A DNA stretch of 33,586 nucleotides. Origin: Chitinophagaceae bacterium (GTDB taxonomy: Bacteria; Bacteroidota; Bacteroidia; Chitinophagales; Chitinophagaceae). The stretch covers positions 1-33,586 of the forward strand of contig SCVJ01000050.1 in assembly GCA_004322425.1 (NCBI GenBank). The letters are read 5' to 3'. The notes under the pieces were generated by a model that searched no databases, was not told where the DNA came from, and saw only the letters and a program-made list of their open reading frames with translations. This document shows, piece after piece, positions 1 to 8,504 of the stretch (the first letter of the stretch is position 1; each line of letters opens with the position of its first letter). The position numbers were made by a program, and so were the translations under genes.

Positions 1-635
1 CCGCTTTTGTGTATCAACTTACAAAACAAGCGGAGATGACACAATTAAAAGTTGGAGAAAGTGTTGCAAATTGCCATCGTGCACCCGCCCAATGGTTTAA
101 TAAAAAACTGATCGAAATCAATGAAATAATTGCATTACTCGAAAATTGTTTTGCTGAATTAAAAGCGTTTAATCCAAAAATAAAAATTATACTTACCATA
201 AGCCCGGTGAGACATAGTAGAGATGGTGTGGTTGAAAATAATCAATCCAAAGCTCGATTAATAGAGGCTGTTCATTCGGTTGTAAAAGCAAATGAAAATG
301 TTTATTATTTTCCGGCTTATGAATTAGTGATGGATGTTTTGCGTGATTATAGATTTTACGACAAAGATTTAATTCATCCCAATTATATGGCTACCGAATT
401 TGTGTTTGAAAAGTTTGTAGAATCATTTATTGATGAACCTTCCTCCAATTTGATGGCAGAAGTTAAAAAAATAGTTATTGCAAGAAAACACAAACCCTTT
501 CAAGCTACAACAAGTTCTCATTTAGCATTCTTAAAAACGTATGCAATGCAAACTGCAGATTTGCTTAAACGATATCCCAACTTGGATTTGCAGGAGGAGT
601 TACATTATTTCACTGGTACTCCTCAAAAGAATTAA
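1..635 (+). CDS. GSCFA domain protein, C-terminal part (5' truncated)
   Basis: The frame is open from the first bases of the window (first full codon at position 3), so the true start lies upstream. The visible ~210 residues look like the C-terminal half of a GSCFA family protein: VANCHRAP near the start, an ILTISPVRHSRDG block, and IHPNYMATEFVFEKF. GSCFA proteins are common in Bacteroidota. They resemble the SGNH/GDSL hydrolase fold, but no substrate is established. The SPVRH and HPN blocks occupy places where an SGNH enzyme would carry catalytic residues; that comparison is inference. The stop codon TAA (633-635) overlaps the stop codon of the convergent neighbour. The family call is fairly safe; the activity is unknown. 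Confidence 0.8.
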   Translation, partial: AFVYQLTKQAEMTQLKVGESVANCHRAPAQWFNKKLIEINEIIALLENCFAELKAFNPKIKIILTISPVRHSRDGVVENNQSKARLIEAVHSVVKANENVYYFPAYELVMDVLRDYRFYDKDLIHPNYMATEFVFEKFVESFIDEPSSNLMAEVKKIVIARKHKPFQATTSSHLAFLKTYAMQTADLLKRYPNLDLQEELHYFTGTPQKN

Positions 636-1696
636 TTTGAATTAATCAAGTTATTGGTTTCTAAATAGTATTCCAATTTGGACAAAAATGCAATTTGGTT
701 TTTAGCTCTTGCCCAATTTTGTTCCGGATAATGTACTTGATAATAAACATTCCCATTTAGATAATCAGTTAAAAATCGCAAAGCTTGCATATAAATCATT
801 AACAAGCCAGAATAATGTATGGTTGATTTTTCAACTTCTGTCAATTCCGATTTCAGTGAAGAAAGATACCCGGAAATAAGTGCTTCGTAAATCTCTTCTC
901 TAAATTCCAATAAATCTAAATCTTCAGAATTTTCAGAAATGGTGCAAGTCATCGAACGAACCATATCTCCTAAATCAGAAAAATAGTAGCCAGATTGCAT
1001 CGTATCAAAGTCGATTGGGCAAATAATTTTATTTGTAGTTTCTTCAAAAAGTACATTGCTAAGTTTGGCGTCATGGTGCATAACTCTCAATTTATAGGAG
1101 CTGTTCGTCTTCAACTTTTCATAAAATTGCACAAGAGCTGATTTATTGAGGAGAGTATTAATTTCAACATTTGAATTTTCCTTTAGTTGAAAACTTGATT
1201 GTTTTATTGCGGTTTGAAATTGTTCAAATCGAAATGAAAGATTATGAAAATTGGGAAGTGTAGCTTTAAGGGTATGAACTGGAAAAAGAGCGAGAGTATT
1301 TGTAAGATTACCAAAACAATGGGCCACGCCAAAAGCTTGCTCTTTATTTTGAACCGTTGAAACAGTTATCGTATTTGGAAAAAATTCAAAGGCTCTCCAA
1401 ATTTCTTTTTCGGAATTTATAGCAAAATAGTTGTGATCTACAGTTTTAATTGGAGTTGGAATATGTAGTAGCTTCTTCGTTTCTAAATAATCAAAAAGTT
1501 GAATGTAGTTTTCAATCAAATCAATTGGATTTGAAAATACAGTAGAGTTTATTTTTTGCAGCACAAGCGTTTTTCCATTTTCTGTAACCTTGAAGGTGGA
1601 ATTGATTAAGCCGTTACTGAAATTGGAAATATCGACCATTAAATGGTTGAACTCAAAGCTTTCTACTATATTTAAAGGAATTTGACCTGTCTGCAC
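632..1696 (-). CDS. Aminoglycoside phosphotransferase-fold kinase, NahK-like sugar kinase candidate
   Basis: This 354-residue protein has the APH/choline-kinase fold signature: the catalytic loop HHDAKLSNVL (about residues 207-216, HxDxxxxN) and the metal-binding IDFDT (228-232). The N-terminal lobe contains LVLQKINSTVFSNPIDLIENY-type sequence, resembling N-acetylhexosamine 1-kinase (NahK) and the phosphotransferase group often annotated beside it, rather than antibiotic-resistance kinases. A sugar 1-kinase role is therefore an inference from family resemblance. The start is GTG at 1696: the next in-frame stop upstream is at 1721-1723 and no ATG lies between. A TAGCTTTG element at 1733-1726 gives a short leader to this GTG. 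An internal ATG at codon 20 is a weaker alternative. No transmembrane segments or signal peptide are seen. Confidence 0.75.
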   Translation of the reverse strand: MQTGQIPLNIVESFEFNHLMVDISNFSNGLINSTFKVTENGKTLVLQKINSTVFSNPIDLIENYIQLFDYLETKKLLHIPTPIKTVDHNYFAINSEKEIWRAFEFFPNTITVSTVQNKEQAFGVAHCFGNLTNTLALFPVHTLKATLPNFHNLSFRFEQFQTAIKQSSFQLKENSNVEINTLLNKSALVQFYEKLKTNSSYKLRVMHHDAKLSNVLFEETTNKIICPIDFDTMQSGYYFSDLGDMVRSMTCTISENSEDLDLLEFREEIYEALISGYLSSLKSELTEVEKSTIHYSGLLMIYMQALRFLTDYLNGNVYYQVHYPEQNWARAKNQIAFLSKLEYYLETNNLINSN

Positions 1697-1725
1697 TTTG
1701 TGTTTTGTTAGAATGTGAGCTTAAA

Positions 1726-1733
1726 CAAAGCTA
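1726..1733 (-). promoter_or_regulatory. Bacteroidota -7 promoter element for the APH-fold kinase
   Basis: On the minus strand this reads TAGCTTTG, a full match to TAnnTTTG, 29 bases before the GTG at 1696. I see no good -33 TTTG at 19-21 bases upstream. It lies back to back with the rpsO promoter. Confidence 0.4.
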
Positions 1734-1751
1734 TTGAAAACGAATTATTTC

Positions 1752-1782
1752 TTTGTTTTTATATTGTTTTGGATTACCTTTG
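1752..1782 (+). promoter_or_regulatory. Bacteroidota promoter of rpsO
   Basis: TTTG (1752-1755), a 19-base spacer and TACCTTTG (1775-1782) match the Bacteroidota primary sigma consensus TTTG-N19-21-TAnnTTTG. It lies about 53 bases before the rpsO ATG and inside an open frame that extends upstream of rpsO, which argues that this extension is not translated. Confidence 0.75.
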
Positions 1783-1835
1783 CCGCCACTTTAAACAGGA
1801 TGTTTCAATCGGATGAACTAAAAAAAAATAAAAAG

Positions 1836-2105
1836 ATGCCACTAACAAAAGAAAAAAAGGTTACAATTTTTACTGAATTTGCTGGAAATCAAACAAACAC
1901 TGGTTCCATTGAAGGACAAATTGCTCTTATTACAGCAAGAATGGGACAAATTTCTGATCATCTTCAGCAAAACAAAAAGGATTTTTCTACACAACGCGGA
2001 TTACTACAACTCGTAAGTAAAAGAAAGCGATTATTAAGTTATATGCAAAAGCATAATCTTACAGGGTATCGCCAATTGATTGAAAAGCTAGGAATCAGAA
2101 AATAA
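1836..2105 (+). CDS. rpsO: 30S ribosomal protein S15
   Basis: S15 binds 16S rRNA early in assembly of the small-subunit platform. The 89-residue product matches the usual S15 length and pattern: TGSIEGQIALITARM, the SDHLQ.NKKDFSTQRGL block and RKRLLSYMQKHN near the C-terminus, ending YRQLIEKLGIRK. The reading frame continues 34 codons further upstream, but that stretch is hydrophobic, unlike S15, and contains the promoter (1752-1782). The ATG at 1836 is therefore the start. pnp follows after 129 bases, the same rpsO-pnp order known from many bacteria, where PNPase and S15 expression are linked through mRNA processing. No strong terminator is visible between them, so read-through into pnp is plausible. 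Confidence 0.97.
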   Translation: MPLTKEKKVTIFTEFAGNQTNTGSIEGQIALITARMGQISDHLQQNKKDFSTQRGLLQLVSKRKRLLSYMQKHNLTGYRQLIEKLGIRK

Positions 2106-2234
2106 TTTTTCCCTCTTCTTTATTCAGAATTTTTATTTTCACAACTGGCATTTCCGGATTTATTTTTCTGTTCAACCGTTTAAAAGTCCAACTTAGAGGG
2201 TTACTATATCATTTATTATAATAATATAAAATTT

Positions 2235-4397
2235 ATGTTACAACAACCTATTCGTAAAATATTTGACATGGGCAATGGCCGCATGGTTACAATTGAAACA
2301 GGTCGCCTTGCTCGACAAGCTCATGGAGCCGTTACAGTATCTGTTGGAAATTGTATGCTGTTAGCAACAGTAGTGGCAAATAAGGAAGCAAAAGAGGGAC
2401 AAGGTTTCTTTCCATTATCGGTAGATTATCAAGAAAAATTTGCAGCAGCAGGACGTATTCCGGGCTCATTTTTTAAAAGAGAAGCGCGATTAAATGATTA
2501 TGAAATTTTAACAAGTCGATTAATTGACCGTGCATTACGCCCTTTATTCCCTGAAGATTATTTATGTGAAGTGCAGGTTTTAATATCGTTAATTTCTAGC
2601 GATAAGGAAATTATGCCCGATGCATTAGCTTGTTTAGCAGCTTCTGCTGCTTTTGCAGTTTCAGATATTCCAATTAAAGAAATTATTTCAGAAGTAAGAG
2701 TGGCTAGAGTTGATGGAGTATTTATTGTAAATCCAACTCGGAGTGAATTGGAAAAGTCTGATTTGAATTTCATTGTTGCAGCCAGCGAAAAGAATTTGAT
2801 AATGGTGGAAGGTGAAGCAAAGGAATGTAGCGAAGCCGAATTAGTTGATGTTTTAAAAATTGCACACGATGCAATTCGAATTCAAATTAAAGCACAAGAA
2901 GAACTTAGAACACTTGCCGGAGTTACAAACAAGAGAGATTACAAAAAAATAGAACAAGATGCAATTCTTCGTTCAAAAGTAGAATCATTTGCAAAGGACA
3001 AAGTTTATGCAGTTGCAAAAGGGAAATACAGTAAACATGAAAGAAGTAAAAAATTTGATGAGATCAAAACAGAGCTTGTCGATTTTTTAAAGAAAGATTT
3101 GAGCCTTGCTGATGGAGAGAATTTGCCGGATGCAACTAAAAAATTCATGAACACATACTATGGCGATTTGCAATATGACGTTGTTCGTGACATGATTTTA
3201 GATGAAAAAGTTAGATTAGATGGAAGAGATTTGGAGACCGTACGTCCTTTAGATATGGAAGTTGCTGTCTTACCATCTCCACACGGTTCAGCATTATTTA
3301 CAAGAGGTGAAACACAATCGTTAACAACAATTACTTTAGGAACTCCTTTAGATGAACTTTTGGTTGAAAGTGCAGCTGTTTCGGTGGATTCTAAATTTTA
3401 CTTACATTATAATTTCCCTCCGTTTTCAACAGGAGAAGTAAAAATGATGCGTGGCCAAAGTCGTCGTGAAGTTGGACATGGAAACCTTGCAATGCGTTCA
3501 TTAAAACAAATGATGCCAAAAGGAGATTTTGCTTATACAGTTCGTGTAGTAAGCGATATTTTAGAATCCAATGGGTCATCTTCTATGGCTACTGTTTGTG
3601 CCGGATCACTTGCCTTAATGGATTGTGGTATTCCGGTTCCAAAGCACGTTTCTGGAGTTGCAATGGGTTTAATAACAAAGGGGGATAAATATGCTGTTTT
3701 AACTGATATTTTAGGCGACGAAGATCATTTGGGCGATATGGATTTTAAAGTAACAGGAACTCGCGATGGAATTTGCGGTGTTCAAATGGATATAAAAGTA
3801 GATGGGTTGAAAATGGAAGTTATGGAGAGCGCATTAGCGCAAGCTCGTCGTGGAAGATTACACATTTTGGATGCGATGTATGCTTGTATTCCAGTGGCAA
3901 ATGAAGAAGTTAAACCACATGCTCCTCGAATGATAAAAATGTATGTTGAAAAAGAATTCATTGGAGCTGTAATAGGACCAGGTGGAAAAGTAATTCAAGA
4001 AATGCAACGAGTGACTGGAACTACTATTAGCATCGAAGAGATTAATAATATGGGCGAAGTGAGTGTATTTGGTGTAAACAAAGAAGGAGTACAAAAAGCC
4101 GAGGCTTGGATTAAAGGGTTGGTTGCTGTTCCCGTAGTTGGCGATGTTTATGAATCAACTGTTAAATCAATTATGCCATTCGGAGCTTTTGTTGAATTCT
4201 TACCGGGTAAACAAGGCCTAGTTCATATTAGTGAAGTAAGCTGGAAAAGATTAGAAACATTGGACGGTATTTTGCAAGAAGGCGATAAAGTAAAAGTAAA
4301 ATTAATTGGTACCGATCCTAAATCAGGTAAGTTTAAATTGTCAAGGAAAGCATTGATTCCAAGACCTGAGCGCCAAGATGGTCCATCTGAAAACTAA
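2235..4397 (+). CDS. pnp: Polyribonucleotide nucleotidyltransferase (PNPase)
   Basis: PNPase is the trimeric phosphorolytic 3'-5' exoribonuclease of mRNA decay. The 720-residue protein has the full architecture: a first RNase PH-like domain (from MGNGRMVTIETGRLARQA), an all-helical linker, a second RNase PH core with FTRGETQSL and the FSTGE block, a KH domain with FIGAVIGPGGKVIQEMQ (about 575-595), and an S1 domain (about 635-708; GAFVEFLPGKQGLVHISE). Length is normal. The 129-base leader is very AT-rich. It holds only a weak promoter-like pair, TTTC (2137-2140) and TATTTTTC (2161-2168) spaced by 20 bases, each lacking the final G, so transcription may come mostly from rpsO. A clear terminator follows. 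Confidence 0.97.
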   Translation: MLQQPIRKIFDMGNGRMVTIETGRLARQAHGAVTVSVGNCMLLATVVANKEAKEGQGFFPLSVDYQEKFAAAGRIPGSFFKREARLNDYEILTSRLIDRALRPLFPEDYLCEVQVLISLISSDKEIMPDALACLAASAAFAVSDIPIKEIISEVRVARVDGVFIVNPTRSELEKSDLNFIVAASEKNLIMVEGEAKECSEAELVDVLKIAHDAIRIQIKAQEELRTLAGVTNKRDYKKIEQDAILRSKVESFAKDKVYAVAKGKYSKHERSKKFDEIKTELVDFLKKDLSLADGENLPDATKKFMNTYYGDLQYDVVRDMILDEKVRLDGRDLETVRPLDMEVAVLPSPHGSALFTRGETQSLTTITLGTPLDELLVESAAVSVDSKFYLHYNFPPFSTGEVKMMRGQSRREVGHGNLAMRSLKQMMPKGDFAYTVRVVSDILESNGSSSMATVCAGSLALMDCGIPVPKHVSGVAMGLITKGDKYAVLTDILGDEDHLGDMDFKVTGTRDGICGVQMDIKVDGLKMEVMESALAQARRGRLHILDAMYACIPVANEEVKPHAPRMIKMYVEKEFIGAVIGPGGKVIQEMQRVTGTTISIEEINNMGEVSVFGVNKEGVQKAEAWIKGLVAVPVVGDVYESTVKSIMPFGAFVEFLPGKQGLVHISEVSWKRLETLDGILQEGDKVKVKLIGTDPKSGKFKLSRKALIPRPERQDGPSEN

Positions 4398-4403
4398 ATT
4401 ATT

Positions 4404-4428
4404 AAACCCTGACTTTGTCGGGGTTTTT
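4404..4428 (+). terminator. Rho-independent terminator after pnp
   Basis: The arms AAACCCTGA (4404-4412) and TCGGGGTTT (4418-4426) form a 9-bp stem with one G-U pair and loop CTTTG. The run of five T (4424-4428) overlaps the end of the stem. It begins 7 bases after the pnp stop. Confidence 0.8.
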
Positions 4429-4554
4429 ACATTGAATTGAGCAAATTATCACTTGTCACCTCAAATTGAGCTTAACAAAGGGATTGCGCTGGTGGCAAGC
4501 AAAGATCCTAAATAAGCCAATGTTAAATTTCGGTTACCTTTTAATTATCTAGCG

Positions 4555-4562
4555 TATATTTG
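4555..4562 (+). promoter_or_regulatory. -7 promoter element of plsY
   Basis: TATATTTG followed by CA, 24 bases before the plsY ATG at 4587. The upstream -33 region has only a degenerate TTTC (4528-4531). Confidence 0.5.
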
Positions 4563-4586
4563 CACCCCAACTATTTAGCTACTTTC

Positions 4587-5228
4587 ATGAGCGAATTTTT
4601 ATTACTTACACTTGCCTATTTGTTTGGCAGTATTCCAACTGCTGTATGGGTAAGTAAATATTTCTTCGGATTTGACATCCGAGATTTTGGCAGTGGTAAT
4701 TCTGGTGCTACCAATAGCTTTCGTTTGCTCGGTACATTTTGGGGAAGTGTAGTAATGGTGGTGGATACTCTAAAAGGCGTTGTAGCTGTAAAGCTAGCTT
4801 ACTTAATTCCCTTTTATTTAGATCACGAAACGCAGATGATTAATCTTCAAATAGGATTGGGACTAATTGCTGTTTTAGGGCATATTTTTCCTCTTTGGGC
4901 CGAGTTTAAAGGTGGAAAAGGGGTAGCAACTGTGTTTGGAATGACTTTGGGTATTCAGCCTATTGTTGCACTTTGTTGCGTTGGGATATTCTTATTAGTA
5001 CTTTATTTCACTCGCTTTGTTTCGTTAAGTTCTATTTTAGCTAGTATTGCTTTCCCTATTTTTATTCTTTTTATTTTCAACGAACCAGAACCACTTTACC
5101 GAATATTTGCCATTTCGGTAGGGTTATTGGTTATCCTAACTCACCAAAAAAATATTGGAAGACTATTAAAGGGAAACGAAACAAAAGTCCCCATTTTCAA
5201 AAGTCGTCAGGAAAAATATGAAGGTTAG
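4587..5228 (+). CDS. plsY: Acyl-phosphate glycerol-3-phosphate acyltransferase PlsY
   Basis: PlsY is the integral membrane enzyme that transfers an acyl group from acyl-phosphate to glycerol-3-phosphate, the first committed step of phospholipid synthesis in most bacteria. The 213-residue product shows the family's conserved cytoplasmic loops: FGSGNSGATNSFRLLG (about residues 33-48), the DTLKG element, and HIFPLWAEFKGGKGVAT (about 102-118) with the GGKG acyl-phosphate-binding loop. Several hydrophobic membrane segments separate them. The frame extends upstream to a TTG at 4560, but that overlaps the TATATTTG promoter box, so the ATG at 4587 is preferred. It stands between the pnp terminator and an unrelated small gene and is probably monocistronic. 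Confidence 0.95.
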   Translation: MSEFLLLTLAYLFGSIPTAVWVSKYFFGFDIRDFGSGNSGATNSFRLLGTFWGSVVMVVDTLKGVVAVKLAYLIPFYLDHETQMINLQIGLGLIAVLGHIFPLWAEFKGGKGVATVFGMTLGIQPIVALCCVGIFLLVLYFTRFVSLSSILASIAFPIFILFIFNEPEPLYRIFAISVGLLVILTHQKNIGRLLKGNETKVPIFKSRQEKYEG

Positions 5229-5331
5229 GAAAGTAATTAATTTTCAAAGCTCTCATTTTCAGTTAGTTATTTACTTATTTTTCAATCGACTTTCGCTGAA
5301 ATTTGAAAGTAATTAAAAGCATTAATTTAAG

Positions 5332-5339
5332 TAACTTTG
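5332..5339 (+). promoter_or_regulatory. -7 promoter element upstream of the DUF3052-like gene
   Basis: TAACTTTG, a match to TAnnTTTG followed by CA, 62 bases before the ATG at 5402. No TTTG at the standard spacing is seen; the nearest TTTG (5302-5305) is 26 bases away. Confidence 0.45.
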
Positions 5340-5401
5340 CACTTTCGTTTTTATTTTGAGTATTAAGATAAACAGCATTAATTCAAATTAAATTAACAGT
5401 A

Positions 5402-5836
5402 ATGGCGCTAGCAATTTGTGAAAAATTACAACTGACAGACGAAAAGAATCTTCTAATTCAGGGTTTACCTTCTTCAATTGAAAAACAGTTTTCAAAATTA
5501 TCTTTTGCAAAAAATGTTACTCCGCTATTAAAATTGCGAAAAATTGATTTTGCTTTAATTTTTGCTGTAAATGAAAACCAACTGAATAATATTTTGCAGG
5601 AAGTAATTCCAACTCTAAATTCTAATGCCAAATTTTGGATTGCATCTCCAAAAAATACCTCGAAAATAGTTACTGATTTGAACAAAGAAGGTAGCTGGAA
5701 TAAATTATTTGCCGAAGGATTTGATAGTGAAGAACAAGTGGCTTTGGATCATGTTTGGGTTGCAACCCGTTATAAAAAATGCAAAGAAATTCGGGTAGAA
5801 AAACCACGAAAACAGGCAGCTACTGCTGTGGCATAA
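5402..5836 (+). CDS. Small DUF3052-like protein
   Basis: This 144-residue soluble protein resembles DUF3052 proteins. It has an N-terminal strand-turn LLIQGLPSSIEKQF, a central FALIFAVNENQLNNIL, then KFWIASPKN where the family has a W-x-x-x-PK motif, and a C-terminal ALDHVWVATRYKK corresponding to the family's D-x-x-W-S-A-x-R end. A basic tail (EIRVEKPRKQ) follows. No catalytic residues or membrane segments are apparent, and no function is established for the family. The gene has its own -7 promoter box and ends 6 bases before the end of the convergent dnaG. The family assignment is by eye and moderately secure. Confidence 0.6.
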   Translation: MALAICEKLQLTDEKNLLIQGLPSSIEKQFSKLSFAKNVTPLLKLRKIDFALIFAVNENQLNNILQEVIPTLNSNAKFWIASPKNTSKIVTDLNKEGSWNKLFAEGFDSEEQVALDHVWVATRYKKCKEIRVEKPRKQAATAVA

Positions 5837-5842
5837 TTGGCG

Positions 5843-7873
5843 CTATTTAATTATTACACCTCCAATTTTTTCTGAAATTTCGATTTCCATTTTTTTTAAG
5901 TGGATATGCGTTTGAAGTAGTTCCTCTGTTTCTTCTTCGGTTTTTGCGTTTTGTAAATCAAGCTGATTTTCAAGTAGCATTCGTTTAAGCTTGCGAAGTT
6001 TAAAATAATTCACACAGGATTCAACTTCAAAAAATGTAGTATCCTCTTGTAATTTCAAATATTTTCTTAATTCTGTTTCTTTTTCTACACCAATAAGTTT
6101 AATAAAATCTTCATAAGAATTTTCGAAAAATTTCTCCTGATAACCTTCATCTTGGCTGTATTCTTTTTTCCAATAACCACTTTCCTCATACTGATTGTTG
6201 CATAATGAAACAGCCAGTGTACTAACGGATTGATCGGTATGATATATAAAAATATTTTTAGATAGTGACTGTCTATCTGTTTGAAATATTTCTTTATACG
6301 TTTTTAGAAATTGAATAACAGAAGTATTGTCAAACAAACTTTCGTCCAATATTTCTGAAAGCATATATTCGGCAATGGTACCGTCTTTCCAAGATTTGTT
6401 GCCGTGCTCCATTAAAACTCGGGCAAATTCTTTTTCCTGTAATTCGTCTTTAAAAAGAAGATTAAAAGTGGCATCGTCATAATTGGAAGCACTTGCTTTT
6501 TTTGCATTTTCCTCCAACAGTTTTGCTTCTTCAAATGGCAAAAGCTTTTCTTGAATGGAAATACGATTGCGTATGAATTTATTAACAAGTGTATGTAATC
6601 CTTCTTCATCAATTTTTAAAATCTGAGCACATTGCTTGATATAATCCTGCTGTTTTGTAAAATCTTCAACTTTATTAATTTTTGAAATTGATTCAGCAAT
6701 CTGGTTTACAATAGCTGCTTTTTTTACACTATCCGTTCCGACATCTTTTAGTGCAATTTCCAATTGAAAGAGAACAACATCTTTTTTATTCTTGGAAATA
6801 AATTCTGAAAATTTTACCGTTCCGACTTTGTGAACATAACTATCCGGATCTTCTTTTTCGGGAAGTAATACCAACTTCACATTTAATCCTTCTTCCAACG
6901 CAAGATCAAGCCCTCGCAAAGCAGCTTTTATACCTGCGGCATCACCATCATAAATAATGGTAAGGTTTCTGGAATATTTTTTTACCAGTCTTAATTGATC
7001 CGGTGTTAAAGCTGTTCCACCCGAAGCCACTACATTTTCTATACCTGCTTGATGTAATGAGATGACATCGGTATATCCTTCAACTAATAAACACTCATCG
7101 GCTTTGTCAATAGCTTGTCTAGAAAAATAACTTCCGTAAAGAATTTTTCCTTTTACATAAATTTCATTTTCCGGTGTGTTAATATATTTTGGAGCCTTAT
7201 CATTACTCTTTAAAATTCTTGCACCAAAACCAAGCACCTTACCGCTGTGATTATGAATGGGGAAAATTATTCTGCCACGGTAATTATCGAATAAAGAATC
7301 ATTCTTGGAAATAACCAATCCTGTTTTAACTAACAATTCCGAATTGAATTGTTGTCTGCTTGCTTCTTTTGTAAAACTATCGCTTTGCTCAGATGAGTAT
7401 CCCAATTGAAATTTTAGAATAATATCCTCTCGAAATCCTCTCTCTTTTAAATAACTCAACCCAATGTTTTTACCTTCATCCGAATCTAAAAGAGATTTGG
7501 TAAAAAACTTTTGTGCAAACCCGTTTATTATAAATAAAGAATCGGCAGTTTGTTGCGTTTGTTTTTGAGCATCCGATTGAAAAGTTTCCTCAACTTCAAT
7601 TCCATATTTATTAGCCAGCCAAATTAAGGAATCGACATAACTATATTTTTCGTGCTCCATTAAAAAGCTGATTGTATTGCCGCTTTTGCCACAACCAAAA
7701 CACTTATAAATTTCCTTTGCCGGCGATACTGTAAAAGAAGGGGTTCGCTCGTTGTGGAAAGGGCAGAGGCCTAAATAATTAGCCCCCCTTTTTTTGAGCT
7801 TAATAAAATCACCCAACGTATCTACAATGTCTAGTTTGCTTAGAATTTGTTGTATGGTATTTTGAGAAATCAT
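5843..7873 (-). CDS. dnaG: DNA primase DnaG
   Basis: DnaG makes RNA primers at the replication fork. With ATG at 7873 the protein is 676 residues. It has the CHC2 zinc-binding domain with C37-P-F-H40 and C58-F-G-C61, the primase core with NYRGRIIFPIHN (about 197-208), and the TOPRIM domain with LLVEGYTDV (E265) and IIYDGDAAG (D309, D311). The C-terminal region from about 430 is helical and charged, as expected for the DnaB-interacting domain, and diverges in sequence. The frame extends 8 codons to a TTG at 7897, but MISQNTIQQIL is a typical DnaG start, so the ATG is preferred. The gene is divergent from the coiled-coil gene at 8077 across about 200 bases of AT-rich sequence in which I see no perfect TAnnTTTG box. 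Confidence 0.96.
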   Translation of the reverse strand: MISQNTIQQILSKLDIVDTLGDFIKLKKRGANYLGLCPFHNERTPSFTVSPAKEIYKCFGCGKSGNTISFLMEHEKYSYVDSLIWLANKYGIEVEETFQSDAQKQTQQTADSLFIINGFAQKFFTKSLLDSDEGKNIGLSYLKERGFREDIILKFQLGYSSEQSDSFTKEASRQQFNSELLVKTGLVISKNDSLFDNYRGRIIFPIHNHSGKVLGFGARILKSNDKAPKYINTPENEIYVKGKILYGSYFSRQAIDKADECLLVEGYTDVISLHQAGIENVVASGGTALTPDQLRLVKKYSRNLTIIYDGDAAGIKAALRGLDLALEEGLNVKLVLLPEKEDPDSYVHKVGTVKFSEFISKNKKDVVLFQLEIALKDVGTDSVKKAAIVNQIAESISKINKVEDFTKQQDYIKQCAQILKIDEEGLHTLVNKFIRNRISIQEKLLPFEEAKLLEENAKKASASNYDDATFNLLFKDELQEKEFARVLMEHGNKSWKDGTIAEYMLSEILDESLFDNTSVIQFLKTYKEIFQTDRQSLSKNIFIYHTDQSVSTLAVSLCNNQYEESGYWKKEYSQDEGYQEKFFENSYEDFIKLIGVEKETELRKYLKLQEDTTFFEVESCVNYFKLRKLKRMLLENQLDLQNAKTEEETEELLQTHIHLKKMEIEISEKIGGVIIK

Positions 7874-8076
7874 ATGAGAATATTGGAATAAAACCAACTG
7901 CGTAAAATTAGGGTTTCTGTCTTAGTTGTTATTCAACTGATAATTATTTTATTGCCCTTTTTTCAAAAAATATCTCGACTTTTTGTTTTTAATTACAAAT
8001 AAGAGTAAATTGGTTCTACAAACTAGCCCTGAGAAACCAACGATTCTATTTTTATTCATCTTTAAATTAAAATCCG

Positions 8077-8457
8077 ATGGTACAGACAGATCTCTCACAG
8101 CTTTCTGCGGAATGCAATAGCTGGAGAAACGCATTGCGTTCTAACCGCGATGAGATTAATCAGTACAAACTACACTTGCTTAATGTAGTTACAAAACAAC
8201 TTTCAAAAAATCAATTGCAAGATGTGGAGCATTACCACAATCAGTTTCACATTCAATTAATTAATGTGCACGATTTAAAACAGGAAGTAAAAGTTCATGA
8301 GCGCCGTGTACATTTTGAATTGTTTGCAAACAATTCCCAGTTAAGTGAGTCCACACTTTCAATGCATGAGGAATTGTATTATCGGTATCAATTTTTGGAT
8401 GAAACATTACACAGTTTGCATACTTCGTTTTTTAATTTTTTGTCTGTTTCTAATTGA
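8077..8457 (+). CDS. Unrecognised small helical (coiled-coil) protein
   Basis: I do not recognise this 126-residue protein. It is hydrophilic, lacks a signal peptide or membrane helix, and is rich in E, Q, H, N and L. Hydrophobic spacing suggests two or three long helices, for example across HLLNVVTKQLSKNQLQDVEHY and the later LHEELYYRYQFLDETLHSLH-type region. It starts with a clean ATG and ends 47 bases before the EF-G paralogue on the same strand, so the two may be co-transcribed. Codon use looks like the neighbours'. An accessory role connected with the adjacent translation factor is possible from position only. Confidence 0.6.
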   Translation: MVQTDLSQLSAECNSWRNALRSNRDEINQYKLHLLNVVTKQLSKNQLQDVEHYHNQFHIQLINVHDLKQEVKVHERRVHFELFANNSQLSESTLSMHEELYYRYQFLDETLHSLHTSFFNFLSVSN

Positions 8458-8504
8458 AAAAGTAAAAGAACTGGTGAATTGATTTATTCAACTAAACGAT
8501 TCTT

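Noticed and set aside
632-1696. Antibiotic resistance by an aminoglycoside kinase
   Set aside because: The kinase lobe resembles sugar kinases of the NahK kind rather than resistance enzymes, and there is no mobile context.
1734-1835. 34-residue hydrophobic N-terminal extension of rpsO
   Set aside because: It contains the promoter and does not match S15; the ATG at 1836 gives the canonical 89-residue protein.
2213-2224. 12-base AT palindrome just before pnp
   Set aside because: It is composed only of A and T in a very AT-rich leader, so it is likely chance.
4560-4586. Upstream TTG start for plsY
   Set aside because: It overlaps the -7 promoter box, and the ATG at 4587 gives a normal PlsY N-terminus.
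7949-8134. Minus-strand 61-codon open frame between dnaG and the coiled-coil gene
   Set aside because: It overlaps the coiled-coil start, has no family resemblance, and no promoter or start context supports it.
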